From Liolophura sinensis (taxonomy: Eukaryota; Mollusca; Polyplacophora; Chitonida; Chitonidae), in NCBI RefSeq assembly GCF_032854445.1, contig NC_088303.1, forward strand, positions 33,521,265-33,585,264: a stretch of DNA of 64,000 nt. Reading direction: 5' to 3'. Position numbers and translations under genes: made by a program. How positions within the stretch are numbered: position 1 is the first letter of the stretch; each line of letters opens with the position of its first letter. The notes under the pieces are model-generated. The model was not told the origin of the DNA, ran no database searches, and worked only from the letters and a program-made list of their open reading frames with translations. This document shows, piece after piece, positions 24,001-39,000 of this stretch.

Positions 24001-27000
24001 TTGTAAAACTTTTAGAATACTGAGTCTTAACACCAAAAATAATTACTCTACACAATCTGTGATACAAACTGTCTGCAGTCAAGGATGTGACATTTTGATA
24101 GAAAAAGGCAAATTGAAAGAAGACCAAGAGAATTGTGGGCATCAAATGAAAGAAAATACTTAGTAACCATGTTAACACAACAATGTCCATTTGTGAGATG
24201 ATGTTACTTTTTATGGCATTTGGCCAATGGACTAAAATGTTAAGACACTGTTAAGCCACGGATTAGAACTACCACAGGAAAATCACTCTGTTGTTAAAAT
24301 GCTATTTACAAAGTCAATAAAACTTTATCAGCTCATTCTGCTATACTATGAACATGGCAAACTCCTTGTGAACTTTGACCTGAAACCAGAGCGAGCCAGT
24401 TTTAAGATAACCTCATGGAGGAACATGTACCCCTTAACTGTACAGAAAAAAGAAATTAATAGAGATGAAAATTAGTGTTTTATGAGCAGGGTCAACTGCC
24501 ACCCTACCTCTGGGGGAACCTCTGCTTCGCTAGCTGAGCTGTCAGACGGCATTTCTGCAAACTGCCAGAGTATTGAGGCCTCTTTGTTGGTGACGGGATC
24601 GGGAGGGTTTGCATTCACCAGAATGACACGATCACTGCGTTGTACCATCCCACAATCCCGTGCTACGCTTATAGCCGTCAAGATGTTATCCCCTGCAACA
24701 CATTTGTCACATATACAAACATATCTCGTCACAGCCCACTCCTCACTTTATTGCAAGAATGTTAAGACAACCTGATAGAGCATCTTTTCTGTCATGTCCA
24801 AAATCCCCCCTCCATCCATACCTCTCTTAGGTGGTCTGATATTTGTCTAACAACTCATGCTTTCATCGATATTCCTGCCATTTTTTTATGTGAGGAGGAA
24901 ACCAGAGTAATGGGGAACTTTTATAACTCCCTCCCGTCTGTATCAAGGCATTCCAAAACTGTGAATTCATGTTCTTTCCTTCATTACATCACAATTATCG
25001 ATGTACATGTGCTCACAAAACATATATGAACTACACACGCACTGCTACATCACAGAAGAAAACGATGCATTGTACTGTCATTTGGACCTTCTACGTAGCT
25101 TGTCCTCGAGTCTCCCATTGTCAAACAGAAGCCACTGTCAAAAACACCTTAACATCAGACATACGTCAATGGAATGTTTCACCAAAAGACTAATCAAATA
25201 CATGCTTATGCACCTGCTTGGCCAATCAGAGTTAAGGTTACAAACCTGTGACCATGACGGTCCTGATATTGGCAGTCCTCAGTTTCTTGATGACTGGGGT
25301 GGTTTCTGGTTTCACAGTGTTCCTCATGATCAGAAGGCCCAGGAAATCCAGGTCGTGTTCTATCTTGTCCCTGGGATAAATTCATTGCCAATCATCGTTA
25401 AAATATACAGAACATACACTGGCAATACTTCAAACAATACACCCTCTCCAGCCGTACGTGGGAAGGTCTTCCAGCATCCTGCGGATGGTCGTGGGTTCAT
25501 CCAGGGCTGTGCTTGATCTCTTCCTATCATAATGCTGGCCTCCGTCGTATAAGTGAAATATGCTTAAGCATGGTGTTGAACATCAATCAAATAAATAAAA
25601 AAATAAATAAATCAAACTATACATGTTTATGAAGAAATTGTTTATACAGAACCGCTGCAAACCTGTAGAAAGCATACCATTCTCCCATATCTTGTTACTG
25701 CTGACACCGTGTTTAACCGTCTGTGTTGCAGCAGCAAAACATATGCACTACCAGTCTTTGGAGGCAATTACATGTAAGTTCCAGGGCAATTTTGTCATGC
25801 TAATTATTGCATTTTGCACCTTCTGAAATTTTCTCTATGGCAAAGTCACTAATTTTGCTGGCTTCTGAGAGTTCTATTGAATTTAAAAAAAGGTATTCTG
25901 AAGTTTGTTTGGAAGGTAGGATGATATCCTAATGGAAAGTTTCAAGTTTCAGCACCAAAATTAATATTTCCTAAGTTTTAATTTGCCTTTAAAAATGCAC
26001 TTTTGAGGGGAAATTTGAAGTTCAATACAATACATACTTTACAAAAACGGAAATGTCAGACTGTTTAAAATGTAAAATTAGACACATAAAGATGATATAC
26101 TGTAATTCTTCAACCATTTCTCATGTTTGCAAGGTGTTTATTCAAGCATACTCTGAGAAAATTATCCTGTCTTGATGATAAATTATACTTTTTGTGAGGT
26201 CCTGAAACTGGACAATTTTACATTAGTTTCATCCCCAAAATTAAAACAAAATTGTGCATATAGTTGCTCTTTCATCTGCGAACTGATAGAGGAATTAGGG
26301 TTGTCATTTTTTGAGCTTTTGGCTGTTAAAGACAGACAAAATGTCAGATGGGCCACAAATTTAAAGTGCTGTTTAACCAAAACCACCCCTAGACATAAAA
26401 ATTAAAATACAATAAATTTTAAAGAAATGAAAATATTTTAAAATAAAAGATTATACCTTGAGATTCTCTGTGCCTGATGCCAAGTGAGTTTTGAGTCAAA
26501 TTCACGGTAAGCAAGGGCAATAACTCTGAACCCTTGAATTGTATACTGATGTAATACTTCTGGGAAATTCTCTGGTACTGGAGTAACACAGGAAAGGAAA
26601 AAAAAGTAACTTCTTTAGTACAAAGAACAACCCATAAAAAAACCAAAGTTGGATCTGATAATATCACATAACATTTTACACACTTTTATTTAAAAATGGG
26701 TAATTCACTCAAATTTGGATTTAAAATAGGAAAGAAATGATGAAAAAACACATCTTTACAGACATCAAGTGTAGCAACAGATACTGGCTGTAAAGAAACA
26801 ATGAGATGGAATGAGCCAACCAAAATAAAATTTTACAATATGTAACTGACAGACTATCAAATATTTGGTCTGAAAAACAGAAGATTACAGAGGTGGTTTT
26901 CATATTCTAAGCTAAGTGGTCACTCATGATAAGCATGTATAACAACAATGTAACAACCATGCGTTGTTGCATACAACGTAACTGGCCTAATGGCTGAATA

Positions 27001-30000
27001 ACAAGTTATTTTTCACGGAATACATCAGTTATTCCTTTGACAGTGCACAGCCATTAGTTTATACTGTGGTGGGCAGCATAAAATACACCAAACCATGCAA
27101 CCAAATTTCACAATTTCTAACTTACCAGTATGTGGTTTACAAAGAGAGATAATTTTCTCTGGCGCTCCCTTCACATACGCCGACATGTGCGACTGGCCCA
27201 ATATACGCGCGATGACGCTCATCCTCTGCATGCTGCTGGAGAAGGTAAACTGACGAACTATCCCAACCTCAAAGGGAGGCTGGATCAAAACCAAAAAAAA
27301 CATTACTTTGGTTAATTTTCGGGATGAGTGTACATTTTGTGAAAGATAAAATGAAGAAGTAAATTAACATGAACTCATAGGTAGTTATCATTATCTACAT
27401 CTTGAAATAACTGTTGTTATTATGAACAGACAAGAAATTAATTAAGAAAGTAGAAACAGTTTTGGTTTATTATAAGTTTTGAGCACATTAATCATTGTCA
27501 AAATGGACATATGTATACCTATAAACAGATAAAAAAAATAAATAAAAAGAAAAAAAACAATCTTTCAATAGTTGCAAAAAGTAAAATTATATTGAGCATC
27601 TGAAAATTATTATACGTACATGTATGCAGATTTAAAAAATTAAATTTAAATAAAGGTTTAATTAAAAGCCAAAGTGTGGCAGGCTATAAATTAAAACAAA
27701 AGTCATAAGCAAGCACATCACACAAAGGGTTTAAATTAGTACAGAAAGACAATTATTAGGCTGTTAAAAAGGAGGGTAACAATGCAATGCAACTGTCTGT
27801 TACTTTCCTCTAGTATTTATATTTCAACACAAGCCTTTTTTTTGCAGACAAGCTCTAAACATCAGATTTGTAATGCAATTCAATAGATTTTTAAACTACT
27901 TGTTGAAGGATGTTAGTTTGAAAGAGTTTGCCAGAAAGCACAACAAGGCCATCTTCACTGATAGAAACAAAGCCATTAAAATTCATAATTTGATTACATG
28001 GCAATTTCAGTGATTTTTAAACTTTTTATAATATATATTAATTTACACATTACAGGAAGTAAACCTCAAGATACTTTCTCCTCTCTTTTTCAATTTTCTG
28101 TCTTACAATGTTTCTTTTATCAAACAAAAATCTGAAAGCTTTTCCTGAAAATATGTATACATATTAAAAATGGCAATTTTGCCTACACCAATGACTACAT
28201 TTTGCAGACTGGCAAAGCAGAGTGGAGACAAAATAAGGTTGGGAGAATAGTCACCTTGTCAGGTAGACTGACATCATGCATGAATGTGTCTCGTGTACAC
28301 GGTTTCACAACAGTAGGCATCATCGTTTCAAATTTACTAGTATCCTGACCTGGCTCTTCTAAAACCTGAAAATGGACCAGTGGATGTCCTTCCAATTTCA
28401 GAAACGGCAAGAAAATGTTGAGCTGAAACCACCACCCACTAGGGCACACATGAGAACACTGGGCATAATTCTATGCGTAAAAGACATGCCCCTGTACCGA
28501 GTCTGTACCAACTTCTTTTGACCTGGGTCCATATTTATCATACATCTCAAGACGGTGGCCAAAAATTCAAGCACAGTTAAAATGCTTTGCTGTCGGAAGT
28601 TCAAAATTGACACACTGATTCTTTGGTGCAGAACAATGTACCATCCACAATTTGAGTTCTTTACGAGTTTGGCTTTTAAGCACTTGCAATTGATGACTTC
28701 AGTTGCTTAATAAATTATGAGCCCTGGCGACATGTATGAAAGGTTACCTAATTCTCTGACCTTCTCAACCACCACTGTGACCTACATTTTGAAACATTCT
28801 GAGAGAGCTATGGGGAGTAGAGAAATAACTTGCACAATTTTATTAATCCTGCACCTTTAGTGACACAAACAAATCAATTTTGTCCCCATTTTGATAATAA
28901 TTGTATAAATAAATTCCACTGAAAAAAGTGCTTCAGAGGTTGAAAAGGTTGAAGATTCACAGTAAGTAAATGTTCATGTAACTACCATGCTAATGCACCG
29001 TAACCCTACAATACCGGGGGTCGCTGAGGAAAGTTATCACAGGCCACAAAGTGAATTACAACTGCTAGGGCAAGAGTAAAGACATTTTGTTGCCATGGTA
29101 GTTTAAATCTGCGGTGTTGTTAGTCAACATGTCTCTCAAGAGACTGTCATGATAACAGGTTATCTCTTGAGGCTGGCGATATCTAATCATGTACCAAGAG
29201 GCTTGTGAAGGCTGATTATCAACCAAGAGGCTAGTGATAACAAATTATCTACCAAGAGGCTAGTGATAACTGATTATCTACCAAGAGGCTTGTGATAACT
29301 GATTATCTACCAAGGGGCTTGTGATAACTGATTATCTACCAAGAGGCTTGTGATAACTGATTATCTACCAAGAGGCTTGTGATAACTGATTATCTACCAA
29401 GAGGCTTGTGATAACTGATGCACAATGATATAAACAGACAACAAAATGAAGTTTGTGAAAGTGTTTTATCACAAAGAAGCAATAACCCAAAGAAAATTAT
29501 ATACCAAAGCAGGCATGAAGCAGACATGAAGTAAGCAAATGAAGCGAATGCATTACAAGGCCGAATAACAATGTAAGCTTGTGTATTGAGAAATACAAGG
29601 AAATGGTTTTGGAAATGCTGTAAAAGGTATTTCAGAGAATATAGAGGCTACATTGGGCATACTACAAAAATACAAGCAACACACACCTTAATAGGGATAT
29701 GTGTATACTACATGAGGCAGCAGAATTTACATGAATTTTGATGTACACGTTAGTATGAAATGTGAATAACTACACCTGAATATGTATATATTATCTATCC
29801 TTGCACAGGCAGAGCCATGCTGCTTAAAAATTGTCAACATGTGGCAAAATTACAATGTAACAAAATTTGCATACAAGCCAAATTTCCATGAATTTCTGAC
29901 ACTATTATTATACATAAACATACATGTACCTGCAAAAACTGCAAAACAAAAGCGCAACAAGCAAATTTGTGACATGCCCCCTAACAGAAGCCTGAAAACA

Positions 30001-33000
30001 AACAGGAAAAATGCAGAGGTCTAGGGAGTGGACAGGCTGAAAGGTTGGATGGGGGTAGGGGGGGAATTTGTTGTGGAGTAAGGATGGGGAGACCTTCACC
30101 TGCTGATTACTGTTGTAGGAGGGGTATCCCCGGTAGAAGGCTCGTGAGCCAGGTGCTTTAGGCTTAACCACAGTGGGCATAAGACAATCAAAGCGGGTTC
30201 TATCCTCCCCAGGTTCCTCTATGTCCTGGAGAAAAGGTATGATCATTACATACAGGTAGATCTTCCATTGTTGTATATGAATAACACAAAAAAATTTGAG
30301 ACCATTATTTGGTCATGATGGGGTCCTCATATTACAAAACGAAAAATAAAATAAATAAATAAAATAAGAGAAAACAAAGATAAAAACAGAATTTTTTTTC
30401 TCCGTAAAATGAAGAATCATACTGGAGGTATTTTATAATAATGAGCATTAAGTAGGTAACCATCTGGGATCAATTTCACAAAGATGTACGGTAATCGCAC
30501 ATTTAGGACAATGGTACGGTAACAGTGACGTACAAAATATTATATGACAAATGTACAATAAAAAAAATGCTGTAGGGCGCTTTATGAGCCTGGGTTTTTG
30601 CATATCTGGCATGTGCAGTTAATCCCTTAACCAGCTGTTGTAAATATTTCAGCTGAGCACTAAATCTTGTATGGGAGTACGAAGTCCTTACCCTATTAAA
30701 CACACAACGATGTACATGTGTCTCCACAGGTAACAGAAGTATAAAGTTACACGTACAGATATATAATGATAGATGGGCACAAACACGACACGCAGTAACA
30801 CATATGCGTTTATGTTAGTGCTTTTGTTTTGGTGCAGTGCCAGCTTGTATCAAACATTTATCCACATGTATCATACATGTCTTCTGTACAACAAGCATGT
30901 AGAAATACAGATAGAAATATTTCACTTATAAGGTGGCAGCCACCATTATGGTGGGAGGAAACTGGGCAGAGCCCCGGGGGAACCTACAACCATCCGCAGG
31001 TTGCTGACATACCTTTCCCCGTATGGCTGGAGAGGAAGCCAGCATCATGCTTTTATGTAAATAAATTCATGTTCTCCAAACTATTTACCAACATATACAG
31101 GTTCACTTGGAGTGAATTCAGGCATAACCAGGGATTGGACAAAGCCTGAACACCTGATAAACATATATCTCATCAAACTATGACTGCATATAGCCTTAGC
31201 AATACTGACACAATTCATACGATGATCAACAGTACACACAACTATTTCCATACCATCATTTAGTTACATCCAAAATGCACATGTACGTTGGTACTCAACC
31301 CAATGAGTACAAAATTAAAATAAAGTAAATCTGTACATCCACTTCAGACCCAGTCCAAATTTGGCATGTATGTGCAGCGCCTATTAAAAAACCTGGGATT
31401 CAAACACAAGATGTCAGTGGTTTTGGCCTGCCTTGGGCCTATCAGTTAAAGCAATCTGATCAAAAAATGCATAAAATAAATATGCCCTAAACTTGCAGCA
31501 GCAAAATCCTATTAGATACATATAATATAAAATTTATTTATTTACTTTATTTATTTGATTGGTGTTTTACACCGTACTCAAGAATATTTCACTTATGCGA
31601 CGGCGGCCAGCATTATGGTGGGAGGAAACCGGGCAGAGCCCGCGGGAAACCCACGACCATCCCCAGGTTGCTGGCAGACCTTCTCACGTAGAATATAAAA
31701 TTCTTATAATAAGTCACAAATGGTATCACATCTTACCCAGTTTATAGATTCAAACATCTTTAGGTCGAGCGGGTCCCCATTCAGTTCTCCGTCAATCATT
31801 GTCAGAGAGTGGCATGTTGCCATGCACACCAGAAACGGGTCACGGGGCAATGTGCTGGGCTCGTGGATGATCCCATGAAACCTGTGCACAAACAAGAAAC
31901 GTTAAATTTTACAATATCCAAAGAATATTACTGATAAAAACGATATCTAGCAGAATGCATATTGTTTATTCCCTTCAATAGATTTCATTTAATAGGTTCT
32001 CAACCAAAAAATGTCGCTTTTGCTATCTGCGGATCAAATGACTGCCATCGTTGTAGGGCTAGGCCTATACATGTGATGTGGCAAGTTACAGGGTCCAGAC
32101 TGAAAACATAAAATAAATTTAATATCTAACTGATTTCATGCAAATGGCCGATTTAATACTATTGACTAAGTCAATCAAGTCTGAAGTTCATTCATTCACA
32201 TATTTTACAGGCTTATACTTGTTTAAAGCTGTGCACAAAAAGTTTTCAGTCTGGAACCGGAATAAAGATCATCACTACCAACATGTACTAACCTTTTACT
32301 AACCACGGGTAAAACACCCCACATATCCAGGCCGTCTTCTGTCAAGGTACCAGTCTGGAAGCAAAATATTTATTTATTTATTTGATTGTTGTTTTACGCT
32401 GTACTCAAGAATATTTCACTTATATGACGACAGCCAGCATTATGGTGGGAGGAAACCAGGCAGAGCCCGGGGGAAACCCACAACCCTCACGTTGCTGACA
32501 GACCTTCCCACGTAAGAGCGGAGAGAAAGCCTGCATAAGCTGGACTTGAAACCCGGAATCAAAATAAGTAACATTCACTTGTACTGACAAAATGAAGTTT
32601 TTGAGGTACAATAATTTCCATGAACAATGTGTATTCAGTGTTCACTGCTTGCTAGACCATTATTAAACTGAACATACATGTAAGTGATGTGCCATTCTAA
32701 GTGTTGGACAAATCTATCCCCAAAACTATTTGAATTAATTTTTTTTAGAATTTTAGCCTTGCCATAACAATCATGCTTAGTTGGATAAAACTTCACTTCC
32801 TACGTAAAAAAAACCAAACCTTATTTACTTTTGGACCATTCTGAAATTAATTATTTTAAGGGAAATCATCTCTATGAATGTCCTAAAAATCCAACTTAAG
32901 AGAACACTTCTTTTGTGCCATTTCTTGGTGAGAAAAAAATGTGAAAAAATACTTTAAAGTATTTCTGGACACAGTTCTCTGTTGCTTTTCATTTATTAAA

Positions 33001-36000
33001 GGCTCATATTATTTTTTACTTCATGTCTATGCTAACCCTAGGTAAGCCTGCAGATGGCTGTAGATTTCCCCCATCGAGCAACTCGATACACACGCACATA
33101 CAAGTAAACAGACGCAGGCTGGATGCTTTCCTTGGGTTACTTCCCTTGAATACAAAGCCCATGTGTTAACATGTACAGAATGAACTTCCATCAGTTTTGG
33201 TTTGATTATGGACAGTGCAGAAGTCCCAGCTCGACACAATATTGAATCAAAAGTAAAATGCCTCTGAAACCAAATATTCTTGTAACATGATTGGGTGATA
33301 CTGCTTCGTCAAGGTTGCGAAGGTTGTTTTCGCAATTTTGTTTTTAATTTTGCAAAACTAAAATTATGTTCTGAAAATGTGCAAAGGGCAATCGGTAGTG
33401 CTAGCACAACATGTACACTTTAAGTAAATGGGTACATTACCCTTTTCCCATAATATCACTATCAGTTGATGTAAAAACTGCATATTAGCTGCCATGAATA
33501 CTGCATATTTACTTACCTTGTCAAAACAAATGAGCTTGAGTTTGCCACAGAAGTTAATCCTGGGTGGGCTAATGCAGAAGATGCCCTGCTTCTTGAGCCT
33601 CATCTGAGCATACACCATGCCCACTGTCATGGCACCCGGGAGAGCTGGAGGCACCACGATAGTGATGATGTCCAGTGCTCTCAACACTATCTTACTGAAC
33701 AAAACCTGCAAAAAAGAAAAAAACATCGACTTAGAGAAAAAATTGGTCACTCTTTTTTTGGGATAAAAATATCACAATACTTTGTGAGTCTGAAGTCAGA
33801 CTCGGTGGCGGCAGTGGCACCATTGGTCTCCTCCAGTGGCCACCCGGGAGCGAATGGAATGGAACCCTAATGGTTAAAGACTAAGGCCCTTTACTGAGTA
33901 TCAAACCTCCAGTATTCCCACTTATTTTCACAGTCAAATACAAAGAGTACAAAGACTTCAAACACCATTTAAACAGTCCACTTTTGCCATCTTCTCCAAC
34001 CTCCTGCCCTACCCCCCATAACAACACATGCCTTATCACAAACAGCTGCTCAGGCAAGGTATAACCGATACAGTTGGTGCACTAGTACTTACCCCTTCCC
34101 TGTAGAGAATAGCAATGCTGTAGATCATGCCTACTGTTGCTATGAGGCCCAGGAACAGAATAAATCTCATGGCATCTTGGTAGAACTTGAACCCGACAGG
34201 CTTGGGGAAGAGTATCGAGCGGATTAACTCCCCTTTGGCTGTGTTAAACCCTGTAATTGAGACGTGAAAAGATATGTCACAAACAAGCAACAGCAAACGT
34301 GTCAAGCAAGGTAACCTATCCAAGGTTGCCAAAAAAGTAAGGAAAATAGCTCTAGATATTCAAGACCATGTTATCTTACACTCAGGACTCCCTGAAATGA
34401 ATCCTTTGACATTATAACTTTTCCCATTAAGTGAGTATTGGTCCATGTTAAAAGATAGGATGTCACAAGTTTCAGACATATCAGATGACTTTTACACTTA
34501 ATAATAATAATAAAAGAGCATTTCAGATAAGGTTCTGGATCAGGGGTTGATCCAAAGTGAAAGTTCTACAGGTAGAACATGGCTTGTCCACTACTCACCT
34601 GTTCTTATAACCACTGCCAGGACTTTGGCTTGACCATAGTAGCGGGTCTGTATCACTTGGGTGCCAGCAAACAAGGTGTGGCGTTTATGCTCGTCTGGCG
34701 AGTAGGTTTCTGTATCTTCCTGATGAGTTAACGGGGTTTTGGTAACTGGTACACTCTCACCTGAACAACAGGGAAATACGAGATCTCAGGATGTTATGTG
34801 CAAGTAGCGAAGTCTTCTCAAAACATTACAGTTACAGGCCTTTCATCCTCTAAGACACCTTGGGTGTGGGTTCAAACCTGGCATTGGGCAGAGAATTTGT
34901 CTATTTCTCCGACCACACTCTCTGTGACACTGTGCAATCTAACATTCCTTCACTTCTCTTCCACCAATATTGTGTGTGCATCTGTATGTCATATGTAGGA
35001 AAATTTGTCAGTAACTTGCCAAAGGTAAATGGTTTATGCAGGACACTCTGGTTTGTTCCACCCATACAACTGACCACCATTCCATTATTGCACAATTATT
35101 ATTTATTTGTGAGTATGGAGTTAAAACAACAATAACATGAATGAATAAAGATTAGAGATAAAGGGACATAACTCTCACCTGTGAGCATGCTCTCATTAAC
35201 AATACAATTGCCCTGGGTGAGGACAGCGTCACAGGGCATCAGACAGCCATGGGAGGGGATGGCTATTACATCACCGGGCACCAGGCTGTGGATGTCCACT
35301 ACCTCAAACTCTGGTAACAAGAGTGTAGTTCAAATGCATAAAAGTGTGTCACTACAAGAGTAAAGATTACACACTACATGGCCTTAAATAATAGCCATGC
35401 ATGTTTGCACAACATATGTATTTTATGCCTACATAAGCTGATTGAAAGCTGTGTAAAAAACACTCTGTTCTCTGTTTTTTTTATGCTGCAATGTTTGTGA
35501 ATGATCTCTTTGTTTCTACATGAGCATGAGTACACAGAAACAAGGACATATTACAGATAAGAGTATCCAATGGGTACATCACTTGTTTTATGCGGACAAT
35601 GTCCTCGTTCTTCTCATACTTATGTGAAAAAAAAATCCCGTGACAAAGACACCATGAACTGAGCACAGTCAAGATTAATATTTCCGAGGGAAAATGTGAC
35701 AGAATTTTGTTTACTTTAATACTTCTGAAATGTACTCTACAGTTTTGGTTCTTACAGTTTAGTCAGGCATTACTGATGTCATCTGATCATTTCCTGATAT
35801 TCTGCACCAGATACATACCTTTGTTTCCTCTGCATACCAAAATCTCTGATGTTGTCATAGAAACCATGTCTCGCAGGGTCACACTTTGCTGTGAAGATAA
35901 ACACAGCAAAGATAGGTTACAATGTAAACTACAGGGCCAAAGGAAGGTGCAGTAAATTACTGTAAATCAATTCATCACCTAGCTCGTCCATGGCTAAACT

Positions 36001-39000
36001 GCGAGATTCTAAGAGTTTTACTGATCATAAAAAAACGTTTTAAGGTTTGTTTGGGTGGTGATATCGTACTGAAAAACTGAACTATTCGGTACCAAAAGTA
36101 ATATTTCATAACATTTCTTTTCAGAAATTTTAGGTCTTTTACAATATTTGATTGGTGTTACAAATTGATGCTTCAAGCAGAGGAAAAGACCCACCTTTCT
36201 AGTTTCATACAGAGACACAATGATGGAAATGAGGGAGATGAAGATGATGCAGCCAGCGTAGTAGTAGTACTTGTCAGAGAACCACAGGGCCACGCTGAAC
36301 ACTTGAAAAATGTAGAAAGGGTTGAGTACCTGTCAACAGATTCAACACTCAACATAACTGTTACGGAAACATTACAGCATATTTCAGATGTCCATCACTG
36401 AAGTATTATAATATACTTGTATTTTAGACATAATTTATGGAACAGCATAACAGCATTCAGACGTAACTCACTGAAGCATTACAACATGTTTCAGACATAA
36501 TTCACTGAAGCATTACAGAATACTTCGGATGTAATTCACTGAAGCATTACAGCAAACTTCAGACATACTTCACTGAAGCATTACAGCAAACTTCAGACAT
36601 ACTTCACTGAAGCATTACAGCAAACTTCAGACATACTTCACTGAAGCATTACAGCATATTTCAGACATACTTCACTGAAGCATTACATTATCTTTCACAC
36701 ATACATCACTGAAGCATTACAGCAAACTTCAGGCATACTTCACTGAAGCATTACAGCAAACTTCAGACATACTTCACTGAAGCATTACAGCAAACTTCAG
36801 ACATACTTCACTGAAGCATTACAGCATATTTCAGACATACTTCACTGAAGCATTACATTATCTTTCAGACATACTTCACTGAAGCATTACAGCATATTTC
36901 AGACATACTTCACTGAAGCATTACATTATCTTTCAGACATACTTCACTGAAGCATAACAGCATACTTCAGACGTACTTCACTGAAGCCTTACAGTATACT
37001 TCTGACATACTTGACTGAAACATTACAGCAAACTTCAGACATAATTTACTCAAGCATCGCTACAAATTATTTTGTGAACCAATGAAAAAATGACCACCGT
37101 TTTTACCTAAATTTGCTCTCTGTTAGCCACCAAGGCTGAAGGATCAAGGGACAGTTAGATTTATAGAAGTCATTATGATGCACATACCTCATCAATGAAT
37201 AATCTCCAGTATGATTTCACCTCAATATCAATAGAGTTAGGCCGATACAACTGAAGTCTGAAAATGGGGTGTGTAGATAGGATAAAATACATATCTAAAA
37301 ATAGTGTAGTTCACGAAAAAGAATGAAGACATGATGTACGAGTGTACTTAATTCTCTGTTGATTAAAGCAACTTACATGACCGAGCTCAGTGTAATGTGT
37401 GGAAGAAAATCGAATGTGAGGGGTAAGGACTGTCTGTTTGCGCCTGATGAATTTTCCGACACGTGACATAAAGGCTTCAATGCCATATTTGTAAAAGGAA
37501 GTCAAATAGTTTTCAATGAAGGTATATTTAAGTAAACATTGCTAACAGCCCCACAAACATCCCTAACTGCCTAAAGGCCTCACAAAAACTGAGATCAAAA
37601 ATTTCAATAGAAAAGGTGTGCATAAAATAAATTTTGTTTGCATGTGTGTTTTAACAAAACATTCAATTGTGAGATGTGTTCTCATAAAATTTAAATATGA
37701 GGTGACTTAATATTTTTTATATTTTAGTGGAGTAGTAAGTGGAAAAATATTTAGCTGAAGATATATCGAAAATACTGTATTTCACCTCAAGTTGAGCATT
37801 TTTTCGCGACATATTTTGGTTGATTCTGATCGATTCATTCACCTTCTAGGATCAACTAAGATTTTTTCTTTTGAATTTTGATTAATTTGTCATCAGAAAA
37901 AGTTGTGTTGGCATCAAAAGTATCATTTTATGTGCTTCTGAATCTGCCCTTTTACATACCAAACTTTAGGTGAAATACAGTAAGTTTAAAGACTGATATT
38001 TACTTTAAACAGTGTCACTGGTACATGTACTTTTATTCTTTAAGTGAAAATGAAAGTAAGGAGAAGAAATCCTGGACTTACTTTTCAGCTTGAACGACAG
38101 CAGACATGCCCTGAAAGCAGTCATGGAAAGCCGAGCACTTTGTGTTGACATCCAAACCCCTAAGAGAAGAACAGAATAAACAGCAGAATCAGCTTTTGTT
38201 CCATATCAATACATTCATGAACACCCCTGTTCACAGTATCCCCAAACACTGTAATACTTCACAAGATCAGCTCAGTATTAGCTACCAGAGCATTTTTCTC
38301 ACTTCAGCCATAATTTTCATCTCAGTGAAGCACATATTAAGGTTCATGCTGCTTAGACCTTTGTATATAACCCAAAGCCTTGTCCTCGGTTCCCACATTT
38401 AAGGAAATGAAACTTTCTTTCTTCATGACCATTACAATACACCATAAAGTTTCTGTAGTCTGCATGCTGGTACACATGTACAGGTAGGTTATAGTCTGGT
38501 CTTATATTTGAGTTAAACTTTGTTTCCTTTCTCACAAGTGTATTTATTTATTTATTTGAGAAGTGTTTTCCGCCGTACTGGAGAATATTCACCATATATG
38601 ATGGCAACCAGCATTATGGTGGGAGGAAACTGAGCAGTGCCCAGGGTTGCCGCCAGACCTTCCCACCTAGGATTGAAGAGAAAGCCAGCATGAGACCAGA
38701 GCTCATATAGATCACCTTGGTGAGAGGCCCCTGGGTCCTATCAGTGTAAATCTTAACATCAACTGATTCCTTCTACTGTGAAGTACTAGGAAATTAATTT
38801 CTGCGAACCCATTTTTTAAGTTAATCCGTGAAATTGAATTCCAGCGAATAATGTGCACTTTACAGTACATAACAAATAGCATTTCAGATAATCGTAAAGT
38901 GCCAAATCTAAGCCTATCAGATCCCACCAATTTTAATTTTATTTCATTTTAGGATTTTTCTTCGAATTAGGTTTGGGGTGGGGTGGGGGTGGGGGGGTGG

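Larger units (their letters stand above)
28366..30099. other. Intron between exons 17a and 17b
   Basis: 1.7 kb separating the two alternative exons. It holds TIR repeat T1 copy 2 and a 29-bp minisatellite. I see no third copy of the exon. Confidence 0.7.

Noticed and set aside
25001..25516. 171-codon plus frame across ATPase exon 20
   Set aside because: Antisense shadow of exon 20 (25246-25370) plus a SINE-A. The minus frame has the motifs.
36385..37056. Possible CRISPR-like array (regular 34-bp period)
   Set aside because: Units are contiguous with no unique spacers, and the context is an animal intron.
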